NCBI RefSeq assembly: GCF_000337835.1
Contig: NZ_AOLM01000011.1
Coordinates: forward strand, 62,001 to 126,000
Length of the DNA: 64,000 nucleotides
Direction: 5' to 3'
Origin: Haloferax sulfurifontis ATCC BAA-897
Lineage (GTDB): Archaea > Halobacteriota > Halobacteria > Halobacteriales > Haloferacaceae
The position numbers were made by a program, and so were the translations under genes. Under the pieces are notes generated by a model. The model searched no databases. It was not told the DNA's origin and saw nothing but the letters and a program-made list of their open reading frames with translations. Shown here piece after piece: positions 17,623 through 26,645 of this stretch (position 1 is its first letter; every line of letters begins with the position of its first letter).

Positions 17623-19080
17623 TTAGACCGCGACTGATTCTCTGTTTCGGCGGTCCCGCGCCGCCGCGTCCAACTCCCGCCGGACCGTCGTCCGGAACGA
17701 CTCGTCTCTGATGAGGTTCGCGAGCACGCCGAAGTGTCCGCAGTCCCACTCGCGGCGGTTCGGCCTCGGGACGCCCCACTCGTCGAGGAGCGCGCGGGCC
17801 GTCGAGGTGGGGCCCATCTCGTCGCGGGTCCCGACGAACGGGAAGACGCGTTCGGGCGCGAGACACGGCGCTTTCGGCGGGTTCAACAGCGGCGCGAACT
17901 CGTGGAGCGCCGCGCCGGTCCAGCCGGCCGCGTCGAGCGCGTCGTCGATGTCGAGCAGTCTCGTGAGTTCCCCCGCGAGGAGCGTCTGGTCGATTGCGCC
18001 GGGCATCCCCGCGGGGAACAGCAGGTCGGGGCGCATCGACTCGGGCCAGTCGCCGCACCGTCCCCCGACGTGGAGCGCGATTGTGCCGCCGAGGCTGACG
18101 CCGCCGACGCCGACGACCGGCGCGCCCTCGGTCCGCGCCCAGTCGGTGAGGACGGCGGTCTCCAGCGCGGCCGCCGAGTAGAGCGTGAAGAGGCCGACGG
18201 GCGCGCGGGCGATGTAGGGTTCACCGCTGTACCGGCCGAGTAGCTCGCGGCGACCGTGCCACGGCGCGTCGGGGAGGATGACCCGATACCCCTCGGGGGC
18301 GAGCGCGCGGGCGACGTACTCCTCTTCGGGCCAGTAGCCGAGTTGGTCGTCGAACGCCCCCCATCCGGAGTGGAAGACGAGCGTCGGCAGGTCGGCGTCG
18401 CCGCCGGCGTTGACGTCGATGTCGACGGGTTCGTACACCCGCGCGGTCACCCGGTCGCTGAGGTGCGGCGAGGGCGACCGGAAGCGAAGCAGGTACTCGA
18501 CGGTTCCCGGTCCGCGGACGGTCGCCGAGCGCTCGACGCGGGGGAACTCCTCGGCCGCGCTGGACTCGGCGAAGCCGTAGAGTCGCTCGGGTTCGGCGAG
18601 TTCGTGGTTCCAGCGGGTCCGCGCGTCCTCGGGCGAGGGCGTCTCGAACTTCACCGGCGGCACGAGGTGTTCCTTCGAGAGGAACCCGAAGATGTCGGTC
18701 GGTTTGGCCCGCCGTTCCGACACCTCGCGGCGCTCTCGCTCGACGGCGACGCGCTCGTCGGGCGTCGATTCGCCGTCGCCCCAGAAGACGTCGTCCCAGC
18801 GCTCCATCGTCTCGTCGTACGCGCCGCGGAGGCGGGCGTACCGCGCGAGCGCGCGTTCGATTCGGTCGTGGAGGTGCGGCGCGGGCGGCGCGCCGACCTC
18901 GCGGAGGTACGCTTCCGGGCCCTCCGAGAGCGCCACGTCGGCCGCGGCGCGAGCGCGAACGACGGCGAACTCGCGGGGGAGCGAGCGTGTCTTGAACGCC
19001 TCGAACGGGCGCGAGGTCACAAGTCGGCCGGCGGGCGAGGTGAGCAACCGGTGTACCGCCGGGGTTTCGAGGTGGTCCAT
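17623..19080 (-). CDS. Alpha/beta hydrolase, ABHD18-like
   Basis: A 485-residue protein with a long N-terminal helical region and an alpha/beta-hydrolase fold in the second half. Visible motifs are LVFHSGWG (oxyanion region), ILPDAPWHGRR, the nucleophile elbow GVGGVSLGGTIALH (Ser in GxSxGG), and a late His in WDCGHFGVLANL. The PWHG and GVSLGG pair resembles the eukaryotic ABHD18/DUF2048 group. The substrate is unknown. There is no signal peptide or transmembrane segment, so it should be cytoplasmic. Its 3' end is only 14 bases from the thrS stop (convergent). Confidence 0.75.
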   Translation of the reverse strand: MDHLETPAVHRLLTSPAGRLVTSRPFEAFKTRSLPREFAVVRARAAADVALSEGPEAYLREVGAPPAPHLHDRIERALARYARLRGAYDETMERWDDVFWGDGESTPDERVAVERERREVSERRAKPTDIFGFLSKEHLVPPVKFETPSPEDARTRWNHELAEPERLYGFAESSAAEEFPRVERSATVRGPGTVEYLLRFRSPSPHLSDRVTARVYEPVDIDVNAGGDADLPTLVFHSGWGAFDDQLGYWPEEEYVARALAPEGYRVILPDAPWHGRRELLGRYSGEPYIARAPVGLFTLYSAAALETAVLTDWARTEGAPVVGVGGVSLGGTIALHVGGRCGDWPESMRPDLLFPAGMPGAIDQTLLAGELTRLLDIDDALDAAGWTGAALHEFAPLLNPPKAPCLAPERVFPFVGTRDEMGPTSTARALLDEWGVPRPNRREWDCGHFGVLANLIRDESFRTTVRRELDAAARDRRNRESVAV

Positions 19081-19158
19081 ACCGTGTGATACGAGTGACA
19101 CGATAATGACCCTAGGCCCGCCTGTCGATGAGTGAGAACGGGCGGGGTCGGCCGGCGC

Positions 19159-19656
19159 TCAGGCCGAGTCGAACCGCCAGCGCGTCGCGTCGGCGGGAAA
19201 GCCGGACCACGCCAGCGCGCGCTCGGGGCGAACCCGAAACACCGGCGTTCCGTGTCGAATCCCGTACTTCGCCTCGTAGGCGTCGTCGACGCGGGCGAGC
19301 CTGGTTTCGTCCGCCGTCTCCGCGTCCAGTCGCTCGGCGACGCCTTCGAGGATGACCACGTCGGTCCCGCTTTCGGTGTGGACCGCGAGGCGCGGGTCGC
19401 GCGCGAGATTTCTCACCCATCTGGTCCGCTCGCCGCCGCCGCAGTGGAACGCGCCGTCGACCCAGACGCCCCAGACCGGGCGGGCGTGCGGCCGACCGTC
19501 GGGGCGAGTCGTCGCGACCCAGAACACCTCGTCGTCTGTGAACGCGGTTTCGACGACGCGCCACTCCAGAAGGCCGTCGTCCGATGCGGGGATGCCGTAG
19601 CTCGCTTCGGTCTCGGGGCGGTCGCGGACGGTCGCTGGCGGCGCGTCGTCGGGCAT
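19159..19656 (-). CDS. Pyridoxamine 5'-phosphate oxidase-like flavin/F420-binding protein
   Basis: The 165 residues form the split-barrel of the PPOX superfamily: VFWVATTRPDGRPHARPVWGVWVDGAFHCGGG, then TRWVRNLARDPRLAVHTESG and a C-terminal FRVRPERALAW strand. Family members bind FMN or F420 and reduce various substrates; substrate and cofactor here cannot be read from sequence. It lies between the ABHD18-like gene and an MFS transporter on the same strand, with a ~38-base gap to the transporter. Confidence 0.8.
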   Translation of the reverse strand: MPDDAPPATVRDRPETEASYGIPASDDGLLEWRVVETAFTDDEVFWVATTRPDGRPHARPVWGVWVDGAFHCGGGERTRWVRNLARDPRLAVHTESGTDVVILEGVAERLDAETADETRLARVDDAYEAKYGIRHGTPVFRVRPERALAWSGFPADATRWRFDSA

Positions 19657-19694
19657 GAGACAGAGAGGGGCCGCGAGAGATTAAGCGCGGACTC

Positions 19695-21002
19695 CTACCA
19701 CGCCGTGAGCGCGTCGGTCCCGTGGGTCCACGTCAGGGCCGCGAGGAAGGCGAGGACGCCGGTGATGGCCGCCGCGCCGCCGACGAAGAACACCCACTCC
19801 ATGCCGACTTCGGCCATGAGGTAGCCGCCGAGGAGTGGCGCGACGACGCTCCCGGGCCGCCAGAGGAGTTCGCGGATGCCGAAGCTACTGGCGACGCCCG
19901 CGCCGCCGGAGCCCTCGTCGGCGAAGAGCGCCATGCTGGCCGGTTCGCGGAGGCTGTCGGCGACCCCGAGCAGACCCGCGAGACCGACGAGCGGGAGGAA
20001 GGCGGGCGAAAGCGGGCCGAGGAGGGGGAACGCCGCGGGGAGCGCGAGCGCCCCGCCGACCGCCGGCGAGAAGGGAACGGCGAGCGCGATGAGACCGTAG
20101 AGGCCGCCGCCGACGAAGACGAACCGCGCGCGGCCGTACCCGTCGGAGACGCGGCCGGTGTAGGGCTGACAGAGCATGTTGGTGAACTTCTCGGCGACGA
20201 CGGTGGCGGCGACGGCGATGCCGCCGTATTCGAGGCCGCCGGAGGCCGCGGCAACGCCGGCGTAGATGGGCACCCACGTCCGGACGAGCGTAACGGCGAC
20301 GGCGTACTGGACGCGGAACGTCGCCATCGTCAGGATGCGCTCGTTGAGCGCGAGGTCAGTGAAGGGAAAGCCGCGGACGCGGGTCTCGTCCGGCGGGAGG
20401 AACACCCAGATGGCGACGACGGCGATGCTCAGGAGAATCGTGATGACCATGAAGATGGGCGTGAAGCCGAACAGGTCGTAGAGGACGCCGGCGCTGATAC
20501 TGCCGAGGATGGAGGCCGCGAACCGGGCGGCGTTCGCCTTCCCGATGTGGTTCGCGCGCGTCCCCTCGCGGGCGAGCTCGCCGACGAGCGCGAGCGACAT
20601 CAGCCCCGCGCCGGTGACGGCGACGCCCTGTGCGGCCCGCGCGAGAATAAACGAGAGACTGGAGTCGACGAGCGGAAAAGCGGCGTAGACGACCGCGCCG
20701 AGACCGACCGTCCCGGCGAGGACGAGGCGTTTGTCGTAGCGGTCGCCGGCCCACGACAGCGGCACGACGGCGACGGTCTGGGCGAGCGTGAAGCCGGTGG
20801 TGAACATCCCGATGACGAACCCGCGCGAGAGGGAGAAACCGCCGAGCGCGAGCCCGCCGAGGGCGAACTCGGGCACGAGGACCGCGCTCGGGTCGAGTTC
20901 GTTGATGTACTTCGGAAGCAGGGTGACGAGCGTGATGAAGCCGAACCCCCCGGCGAATCGAGTGAGATACAGCGTCCAAAACCTGAGACGGGTGCGGTCC
21001 AT
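19695..21002 (-). CDS. Major facilitator superfamily transporter
   Basis: A 435-residue integral membrane protein with about twelve hydrophobic helices. It has the MFS loop 2-3 motif LSWAGDRYDKRLVLAGTVGLG (GDRxxKR type) and a related motif in the second half, YTGRVSDGYGRARFVFVGGG. The N-terminus is short and the C-terminus ends in the last helix. The substrate is not evident; drug/proton antiport or sugar efflux are both possible. It is divergent from the small gene at 21122. Confidence 0.85.
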   Translation of the reverse strand: MDRTRLRFWTLYLTRFAGGFGFITLVTLLPKYINELDPSAVLVPEFALGGLALGGFSLSRGFVIGMFTTGFTLAQTVAVVPLSWAGDRYDKRLVLAGTVGLGAVVYAAFPLVDSSLSFILARAAQGVAVTGAGLMSLALVGELAREGTRANHIGKANAARFAASILGSISAGVLYDLFGFTPIFMVITILLSIAVVAIWVFLPPDETRVRGFPFTDLALNERILTMATFRVQYAVAVTLVRTWVPIYAGVAAASGGLEYGGIAVAATVVAEKFTNMLCQPYTGRVSDGYGRARFVFVGGGLYGLIALAVPFSPAVGGALALPAAFPLLGPLSPAFLPLVGLAGLLGVADSLREPASMALFADEGSGGAGVASSFGIRELLWRPGSVVAPLLGGYLMAEVGMEWVFFVGGAAAITGVLAFLAALTWTHGTDALTAW

Positions 21003-21121
21003 GGGCTGTGTGCGGTCAACCGGCGAAAAGAAGTACCGGAACCGGCGGTCACCGTCGGCGACCTAAAAGCCCGTCAGATAGCGGCAGTGAGCTTTATCTT
21101 TCAGGACGAGTGACACATCAT

Positions 21122-21373
21122 ATGGAACAGGTGGGTGGAGAGACGGCGGCGAGAGGTACGGAGACGCGCCTCGTTCGGATCGAGCGGGAGATGAACGACC
21201 ACGGGGCGATGACCGTCCGCGTGGTCGAGACCGGAGAGCTACGCACCGTGGTGGCGTGTGCGACTCCGGACCTGCGAGCGAGACTCGCCTCGACGGCGGC
21301 GGGCGCGGAGTTCCCGCTTCGGCTCGCGCCGTCGCCGGGGCGCGGGAACTCGTGGGTCGCACTCGGGCGGTAG
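21122..21373 (+). CDS. Small protein of unknown function
   Basis: An 83-residue protein with a basic, Arg-rich body (TRLVRIEREMNDHGAMTVRVVETGELRTVVACATPDLRARLAS) and a C-terminal ending GNSWVALGR. It looks like a small folded beta protein. A CTTTATC element at 21091-21097 puts transcription start at the ATG (leaderless). Its stop codon directly abuts the stop of the convergent membrane-protein gene, with no base between them. I do not recognise the family. Confidence 0.6.
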   Translation: MEQVGGETAARGTETRLVRIEREMNDHGAMTVRVVETGELRTVVACATPDLRARLASTAAGAEFPLRLAPSPGRGNSWVALGR

Positions 21374-21604
21374 TCAGGAGTCGAAAAGCAGTTTCGCGCC
21401 GACCGCGAGGCCGCCGAACAGCACTACGAGCACCGCGCCCGCGACGACGTCGGAACCGAAAAGCACCCCGAAGTCCGGGGTGAGAACCGCAAGGAACCGT
21501 CCGGGGTCGAAGTGGTCCTCGACGCCCGTGGCCAGTCCGAAGACGATGGCGACGAGAAGCGTGATGAAGACGAGGACCAGTTCGGTCCTGTCGCTCTGGT
21601 TCAT
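21374..21604 (-). CDS. Small two-helix membrane protein
   Basis: About 76 residues with two hydrophobic segments, LVLVFITLLVAIVFGLATGV (residues ~9-28) and VVAGAVLVVLFGGLAVGAKLL (~51-71), joined by a polar loop with FDPGRF. The start MNQSDRTE at 21604 is chosen over an extended frame because it places a short charged segment before the first helix. No functional motif is visible. Confidence 0.6.
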   Translation of the reverse strand: MNQSDRTELVLVFITLLVAIVFGLATGVEDHFDPGRFLAVLTPDFGVLFGSDVVAGAVLVVLFGGLAVGAKLLFDS

Positions 21605-21725
21605 AGTCGGTAGCGTTCGGAGCGGGACATAAAACATCCGAGGGTGGGAAGCCACTCACCTGTCAGCTATCCGAGTGATATAGACGGAGCGCCTCGGCTG
21701 TCGGAGTTGGTCTGGAAGGAAGTAG

Positions 21726-21799
21726 TGGGCCGGACGCGATTTGAACACGCGACCGTCTGATTAAGAGTCAGACGCTCTGCCTAACTGAGCTACCGGCCC
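21726..21799 (-). tRNA. tRNA-Lys (anticodon CUU)
   Basis: The minus strand folds as a cloverleaf. Acceptor GGGCCGG pairs with CCGGCCC followed by discriminator A. The D-arm begins TAGCTCAGTTAGGCAGAGC. The anticodon stem GTCTGA/TCAGAC encloses loop CTCTTAA, giving CTT. The T-arm contains GTTCAAATC. CCA is not encoded. A TTTTACC at 21825-21832 is a fitting promoter element ~26-33 bases upstream. Confidence 0.95.
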
Positions 21800-21931
21800 T
21801 TGCAATCTCTCGTAACTGCCGGTAGGTAAAATGACTTTCCTTTCTGTACGACGACGGCAGGGACGCACACGCGCGAAACAACGGACAAACGGTGGGTGTT
21901 AAGTGGCGGCCGGCCGGAGTAGCGGGCAACG

Positions 21932-23389
21932 ATGAGTGCAGGGGTCAGCATTTCCTCGATGTCTACGTACGCGATACTCGGCTGTGGGAGCGTCGGGCAC
22001 GCGGTCGCCGAGGAACTGACAGACGAGGGAAAAGACGTCCTCATCCTCGACAAGGACGAAAGCCGCGTCGAAGCCCTGCGCGACCAGGACTTGAACGCGC
22101 AGACCACGAACATCGCCGACCCGGAGCTCGCCGACGCCGTCACCGGACGCGACGTGATTCTCATCCTCTCGTCGGACGTCGAGGCCAACAAGGCCGCCGT
22201 CTCGACCATCCGCGACCGCGACGAAGACCAGTTCATCGTCGTCCGCGCCTCCGACCCCGTCTCAGAGGACGAACTGACGAAGCTCGGTGCCGACGTGGTC
22301 ATCAACCCCTCCGAGGTCATCGCCGACTCCGCGCTCCGAAGCGTCGAGTCCGGCGAGCTCGAATACAAGGCCCGCCAACTGGCCGACATCCTGCGCGACA
22401 CCGACCACGGGATGGCCATCCTCACCCACGACAACCCCGACCCCGACTCGCTCGCCTCGGCGGTCGCCCTCCAAGCCATCGCCCGCGAGTACGACGTCGA
22501 GGCCGACATCCTCTACTCGGGAGACATGGGCCACCAGGAGAACCGGGCGTTCGTGAACATCCTCGGCATCGAACTCACCCCGCGGAGCGACTCGAAACCG
22601 CTCGAAGAGTACGGCGCGGTCGCGCTCGTCGACCACATGAAGTCGGGGATGCCCGACCTCGGCGACGCCGACATCACGGTCTTTATCGACCACTTCGAAC
22701 CCGACGACGGCATCGACGCCCGCTTTACCGACGTGCGGCCGAACGTCTCGTCGACCTCGACGATTCTCACGAAGTACATCCAGGAGTTCGACCTCAGCCC
22801 GTCGCAGGCGGTCGCCACGGCGCTTCTCTACGGCATCCGCGCCGAGACGCTCGACTTCAAACGCGACACGACGCCCGCCGACCTGACCGCGGCGGCGTAC
22901 CTCTATCCCTTCGCCGACCACGACACGCTGGAGAAAGTCGAGTCGCCGTCGATGTCGCCGGAGACGCTGGACGTGCTCGCCGAGGCCATCCAGAACCGCG
23001 ACGTGCAGGGCTCGCATCTCGTCTCGAACGCGGGGTTCATCCGCGACCGCGACGCGCTGACGCAGGCGGCCCAGCACCTCCTCAACCTCGAGGGCATCAC
23101 CACGACGGCCGTCTTCGGCATCGCCGACGACACCATCTACCTCGCGGCGCGGTCGAAGGACATCCGCATGAACATCGGGAAGATTCTGAGCGACGCCTTC
23201 ACCGGCATCGGCGAGGCCGGCGGCCACTCCACGCAGGGCTCCGTCGAGATTCCGCTCGGTATCTTCACGGGCATCGAGTCCAACGACGACAACCGCGACA
23301 CGCTCCTCCAACTCACCGAGGAGGCGGTAAAGCGCAAGCTCTTCCGTGCGATGGGCGTCGAGGGCGGCGAGAGCGGAAACGGGAGTTAG
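21932..23389 (+). CDS. RCK(TrkA-N)-DHH-DHHA1 fusion phosphoesterase
   Basis: A 485-residue soluble fusion. Residues ~11-130 are a Rossmann RCK/TrkA-N domain (YAILGCGSVGHAVAEELT, GxGxxG; then LILDKDESR). Residues ~155-320 are a DHH phosphoesterase domain (LTHDNPDPDSLASAVAL; AVALVDHMKSG; VFIDHFEPD). The C-terminus is DHHA1 with GEAGGHSTQGS. DHH-DHHA1 proteins degrade oligoribonucleotides, pAp or cyclic di-AMP. The usual DHH triplet reads DHF here. A TTAAG at 21899-21903 sits ~30 bases before ATG 21932, supporting this start over one at 21959. A nucleotide-sensing nuclease or c-di-AMP phosphodiesterase is an inference. Confidence 0.85.
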   Translation: MSAGVSISSMSTYAILGCGSVGHAVAEELTDEGKDVLILDKDESRVEALRDQDLNAQTTNIADPELADAVTGRDVILILSSDVEANKAAVSTIRDRDEDQFIVVRASDPVSEDELTKLGADVVINPSEVIADSALRSVESGELEYKARQLADILRDTDHGMAILTHDNPDPDSLASAVALQAIAREYDVEADILYSGDMGHQENRAFVNILGIELTPRSDSKPLEEYGAVALVDHMKSGMPDLGDADITVFIDHFEPDDGIDARFTDVRPNVSSTSTILTKYIQEFDLSPSQAVATALLYGIRAETLDFKRDTTPADLTAAAYLYPFADHDTLEKVESPSMSPETLDVLAEAIQNRDVQGSHLVSNAGFIRDRDALTQAAQHLLNLEGITTTAVFGIADDTIYLAARSKDIRMNIGKILSDAFTGIGEAGGHSTQGSVEIPLGIFTGIESNDDNRDTLLQLTEEAVKRKLFRAMGVEGGESGNGS

Positions 23390-23393
23390 AACG

Positions 23394-23687
23394 TCAGACG
23401 ACCAGCGACTCTTCGTCTTCTTCTGGGTTCTTCAGGCGCTCGATGACGTCGTTGATGAGGATGACGTCGCCGACGGCGCGGACCCATCGATACGGGATGA
23501 GAACGCCCTTTCCGGGTTCGATCTGGTTGCGGAACAGTTCGTCGTTCAGCGCCGTCAGCGCGAGGCCGGTGACCGTCTCGTGGTCCAAGTCGAGGCGGAC
23601 GTCTTCGACCTCGCCGACGAACACACCGTTGTTCGAGTAGACCTCCCGGCCTACGAGCGTCGTAATCTCTTCGGGCGTCCCGTCCAT
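23394..23687 (-). CDS. PRC-barrel domain protein
   Basis: A 97-residue protein consisting of one PRC-barrel: ITTLVGREVYSNNGVFVGEVEDVRLDLDHETVTGLAL ... GVLIPYRWVRAVGDVILIN. The tail is acidic. Archaeal PRC-barrel proteins have roles in RNA processing and cell division (CdpB-type) among others; which applies here is unknown. A TTAATT at 23711-23716 is ~26 bases upstream of ATG 23687, so that start is preferred over an ATG four codons earlier. It ends 4 bases from the convergent RCK-DHH stop. Confidence 0.8.
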   Translation of the reverse strand: MDGTPEEITTLVGREVYSNNGVFVGEVEDVRLDLDHETVTGLALTALNDELFRNQIEPGKGVLIPYRWVRAVGDVILINDVIERLKNPEEDEESLVV

Positions 23688-23869
23688 ATCCGCCAACATG
23701 GGATGCCGGGTCTTAATTGTTCGTAGCCCGCGAGTCGGGGCGCAGACGCGCGGCAGACGGGCGTCCGACGCCGGCGGGAAATCACCGGACGGAGACGTGT
23801 TGTTCAGTTGAGAAGACGGGGCGAGTCGCCGCGAACGACGACCGAGACAGGAGCCGAGTCGGGGGCGCG

Positions 23870-26071
23870 TTACCGCCGCGGCGCGACCAGTTGAATCGGG
23901 TGTTGCGTCGGGCGGCTGAGGAGCGAATCGAGCTGTTCGAGACAGGAGGTGCCGCTGGCGACGACGGTGCGATCTCTGTTCTCGTCGGTCTGGAACTGTC
24001 CCTGTAGCTCGGAGCCGACGTCGACGCTGAGTTCGTAGTACTCGGACTTGTAGCCGAACGAGCCGGCCATGCCACAGCACTCCACGTCGGAGGTGGCGAC
24101 GTCGTAGCCGAGGTCCGACAGGACGGCCTCGGTGTGGCCTTCGAGGCCGAGCGTGCGCTGTTGGCAGTGACTGTGGTAGGCGACTTCCCCGCCCGTACCG
24201 GCCGAGAGCGCGTCGGCGTCAGCGCCGTGTTCCAGCAGGCCGAAGACGTACTCCATGACCTCGTAGCTGGCCTCCGAGATGCGCTCGAAGGACTTCTCGG
24301 GCAGGAACTTCTCGTACTCGGTTCGGAACATCGCGAGGTCCGAGGGCTCGATGACGACGATGTCGCGGCCGTCGTCGATGTGCTCCGCGAGGCCGGCGTA
24401 CACGTCGTGGGCGTGGTCCTCCGCGGTCGCAATCATGCCCTGCGAGAGCGGGGCGCGGCCCGACGAGCGAACGTCGGGGACGATGACGTCGACGCCGAGC
24501 GCTTCGAGGGTACGGACCGCGGCCTTCCCGCGTTCGACCTGCACGTGGTTCGTGTACACGTCGGGGTAGACCACGGCCGTCCGGACCGGGTCGTCGACCC
24601 GCGAGGTGCGGCTCTCGAACCAGTCTTTCAGCGTCTCGCGCTGGAATTCGGGGAGTTCGCGGCGGGCGTCGATACCGAGGAACCGCTCCATGACGTCGCG
24701 GGAGACGCCGAGGCCGGCGGCCCAGTTGGAGACGGGCGCGAAGAAGCTCCCGACCTTCGCGGCCGTCTCGAAGTTGCCGAAGAAGCGCTTCTGGAGGCTG
24801 ACGCCGCCGGGTTCCTCGTCGGGGGTGAGTCCCTCGACGAGCCAGTCGAGTTCGGACACCTCGCCGCGGTTGACCCGGTCGCGGACGACCGTGTTTATCC
24901 ACGGGATGTCGATTTCGACCGGGCAGGCGGTGGTACACCGGCTACAGCCGGTACAGAGGTCGTTGAACTCCGCGGCGCTGTCGAGGCCCTCGACGCCGGC
25001 CTCCCAGCCGGTGCCGATGCCGCCGGAGTAGGTCTCGCCGCCGAAGGCGTGGCCGCCGACGTGCTGGAAGTTGGCGCAGACGTTGGAACACGCCGAACAC
25101 CGGATGCAGTAGAGCGTCTCGCGGAGTTGGTCGTCCTCGCGCATGTCGAACCGCCCGTTGTCGATAAGCACGAGGTGGAAGTCGCGGTCCGTCTCGGTCG
25201 CCGAAAGCGGCGTGTCGGGAGCGTCGAAATCGACGGTCGGCGACTCGACCGGCGGCGTCAGAAGCGAGATGTAGGAGGTGATGTCCTGTCCCGTCCCCGA
25301 CTTGCCGATGAGTTCGACGAAGGGCCGGAGGTCCTCGACGGTCGGGATGACCTTCTCGACGCCGGCGACCGCGACGTGCGTGTCGGGCACGACGGCCGTC
25401 TTCCGGGCGTTACCCTCGGAGGTGACGAGCGCCATCGTCCCGGTGTCGGCGGTGATGAAGTTCGCGCCGGTCATCCCCACGTCCGCGCCCTCGATGAGTT
25501 CGCCGAGCTGTTCGCGGGCGAACATGGTGAGTTCCTCGGCGGTTTCGAGGGGTTCGTCGGGGTCGAACGCCTCGTTGAACAGGTCGGCGATGGCCTCCCG
25601 CGACTTGTGGATGGCGGGCGCGACGATGTGCGACGGGGACTCGTCTGCGACCTGCAGGACCCACTCGCCGAGGTCGGTTTCGACCACGTCGATGTCGGCG
25701 GCTTCGAGGTCCTCGTTGACCTCTATCTCCTCGGAGGTCATCGACTTCGACTTGACGACGCGCTCTGCCTCCTTGTCCTCGCAGACCTCGCGGATGTACC
25801 GGTTCGCGTCGGCCGCGTCGTCGGCGATGTAGAGCGTGCCGCCGTTCGATTCGACCGTCTCGCGCAGTTGGTCGATGAGTTCCGGGAGCCGTTCGATGGC
25901 GTCTTCCTTGATGGCCCGCGCTTCGGACTTCAGCCCCTCGTAGTCGTCGAGCGTCTGGACCGACTGGTAGCGCCCCTCGTTGAACCCGCGGGTGCTCGTG
26001 CCGACGGCGTCGCCCTCGGTCTCCATCAGCTGTCGAATCTTCGCCGCCTTGGCCTCGCGCGCCTTACTCAT
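23870..26071 (-). CDS. LutB-LutA type iron-sulfur lactate oxidase subunit, fused
   Basis: A 733-residue fusion of two subunits that are separate in Bacillus LutABC and E. coli YkgEFG. Residues ~40-300 are a LUD domain as in LutB. Two 4Fe-4S ferredoxin motifs follow, CIRCSACSNVC (322-332) and CTGCSRCTTACP (373-384). The C-terminal part has cysteine-rich CCG-domain motifs SHCQQ (634-638) and ECCGMAGSFGY (664-674) as in LutA/GlpC. Known LutABC oxidises L-lactate to pyruvate and passes electrons to the membrane. The start overlaps the lutC-like stop by 8 bases (translational coupling). Confidence 0.88.
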   Translation of the reverse strand: MSKAREAKAAKIRQLMETEGDAVGTSTRGFNEGRYQSVQTLDDYEGLKSEARAIKEDAIERLPELIDQLRETVESNGGTLYIADDAADANRYIREVCEDKEAERVVKSKSMTSEEIEVNEDLEAADIDVVETDLGEWVLQVADESPSHIVAPAIHKSREAIADLFNEAFDPDEPLETAEELTMFAREQLGELIEGADVGMTGANFITADTGTMALVTSEGNARKTAVVPDTHVAVAGVEKVIPTVEDLRPFVELIGKSGTGQDITSYISLLTPPVESPTVDFDAPDTPLSATETDRDFHLVLIDNGRFDMREDDQLRETLYCIRCSACSNVCANFQHVGGHAFGGETYSGGIGTGWEAGVEGLDSAAEFNDLCTGCSRCTTACPVEIDIPWINTVVRDRVNRGEVSELDWLVEGLTPDEEPGGVSLQKRFFGNFETAAKVGSFFAPVSNWAAGLGVSRDVMERFLGIDARRELPEFQRETLKDWFESRTSRVDDPVRTAVVYPDVYTNHVQVERGKAAVRTLEALGVDVIVPDVRSSGRAPLSQGMIATAEDHAHDVYAGLAEHIDDGRDIVVIEPSDLAMFRTEYEKFLPEKSFERISEASYEVMEYVFGLLEHGADADALSAGTGGEVAYHSHCQQRTLGLEGHTEAVLSDLGYDVATSDVECCGMAGSFGYKSEYYELSVDVGSELQGQFQTDENRDRTVVASGTSCLEQLDSLLSRPTQHPIQLVAPRR

Positions 26072-26567
26072 CGAGAATCACCACGTGGACTTCCTTCGGA
26101 CCGTGTGCTCCCTTCACCAGCGCGCCCATGTCGGCGGTGGCGCTGGGACCGGTGGCGATGATGGCCGAGGAGTGTCCCGTGCGGAACTCCTCGCCCAGCC
26201 AGTCGAACGCCTCGGGCATGCCGGGGACGATGTCCGACCGCCGGAGGACGGCGACGTGGAGGTCGCCGAACAGGCTCACGGGTTCGACGCCGTCGGGCGT
26301 GCCCTGCACGACGACGCTCCCGTAGTCCGCGATACCCAGACCGGCCGCCGTGACACCCGCGTTCGCCTCCCGGAGGTCCGCCGGGGTCGGGTCGGTGTTC
26401 ACCCAGTCGGGGAGGTCGACGCCGTCGTACGGGAGGGAAACGCCGATAGTCGGGTCCGAACAGAGTCCTTCGAGCACGTCCGCCAGCCCATCGGGAGACG
26501 CGTGTGTCCAGCCTACTTCGAGTCGTTCGAGCGAGTCCTCGAACGTCGCAACCGTGCCGGTTGACAT
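26064..26567 (-). CDS. lutC: LutC-type LUD domain protein
   Basis: A 167-residue single LUD domain. Visible landmarks are the Thr/Asp-rich region TDPTPADLREANAGVTAAGLGIADYGSVVV, the LFGDLHVAVLRRSDIV strand, and the C-terminal SAIIATGPSATADMGALVKGAHGPKEVHVVI, where the GPSATADM and GxHGP motifs are family hallmarks. It is the third subunit of the lactate oxidation complex in bacteria. It lies upstream of, and overlaps, the LutB-LutA fusion on the same strand, and 78 bases downstream of the Nramp-like gene. Confidence 0.9.
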   Translation of the reverse strand: MSTGTVATFEDSLERLEVGWTHASPDGLADVLEGLCSDPTIGVSLPYDGVDLPDWVNTDPTPADLREANAGVTAAGLGIADYGSVVVQGTPDGVEPVSLFGDLHVAVLRRSDIVPGMPEAFDWLGEEFRTGHSSAIIATGPSATADMGALVKGAHGPKEVHVVILDE

Positions 26568-26645
26568 ACGTGGAGCTAGCGCGTTCTACATAATCGTTCT
26601 TCGGGTTCAGACACCACGCCGTCGGTTAATTATGAAAGATTCGGG

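Noticed and set aside
15638-18058. 806-residue minus-strand frame over thrS
   Set aside because: Antisense shadow with unnatural Val/Arg/Glu composition. The thrS motifs on the other strand are complete.
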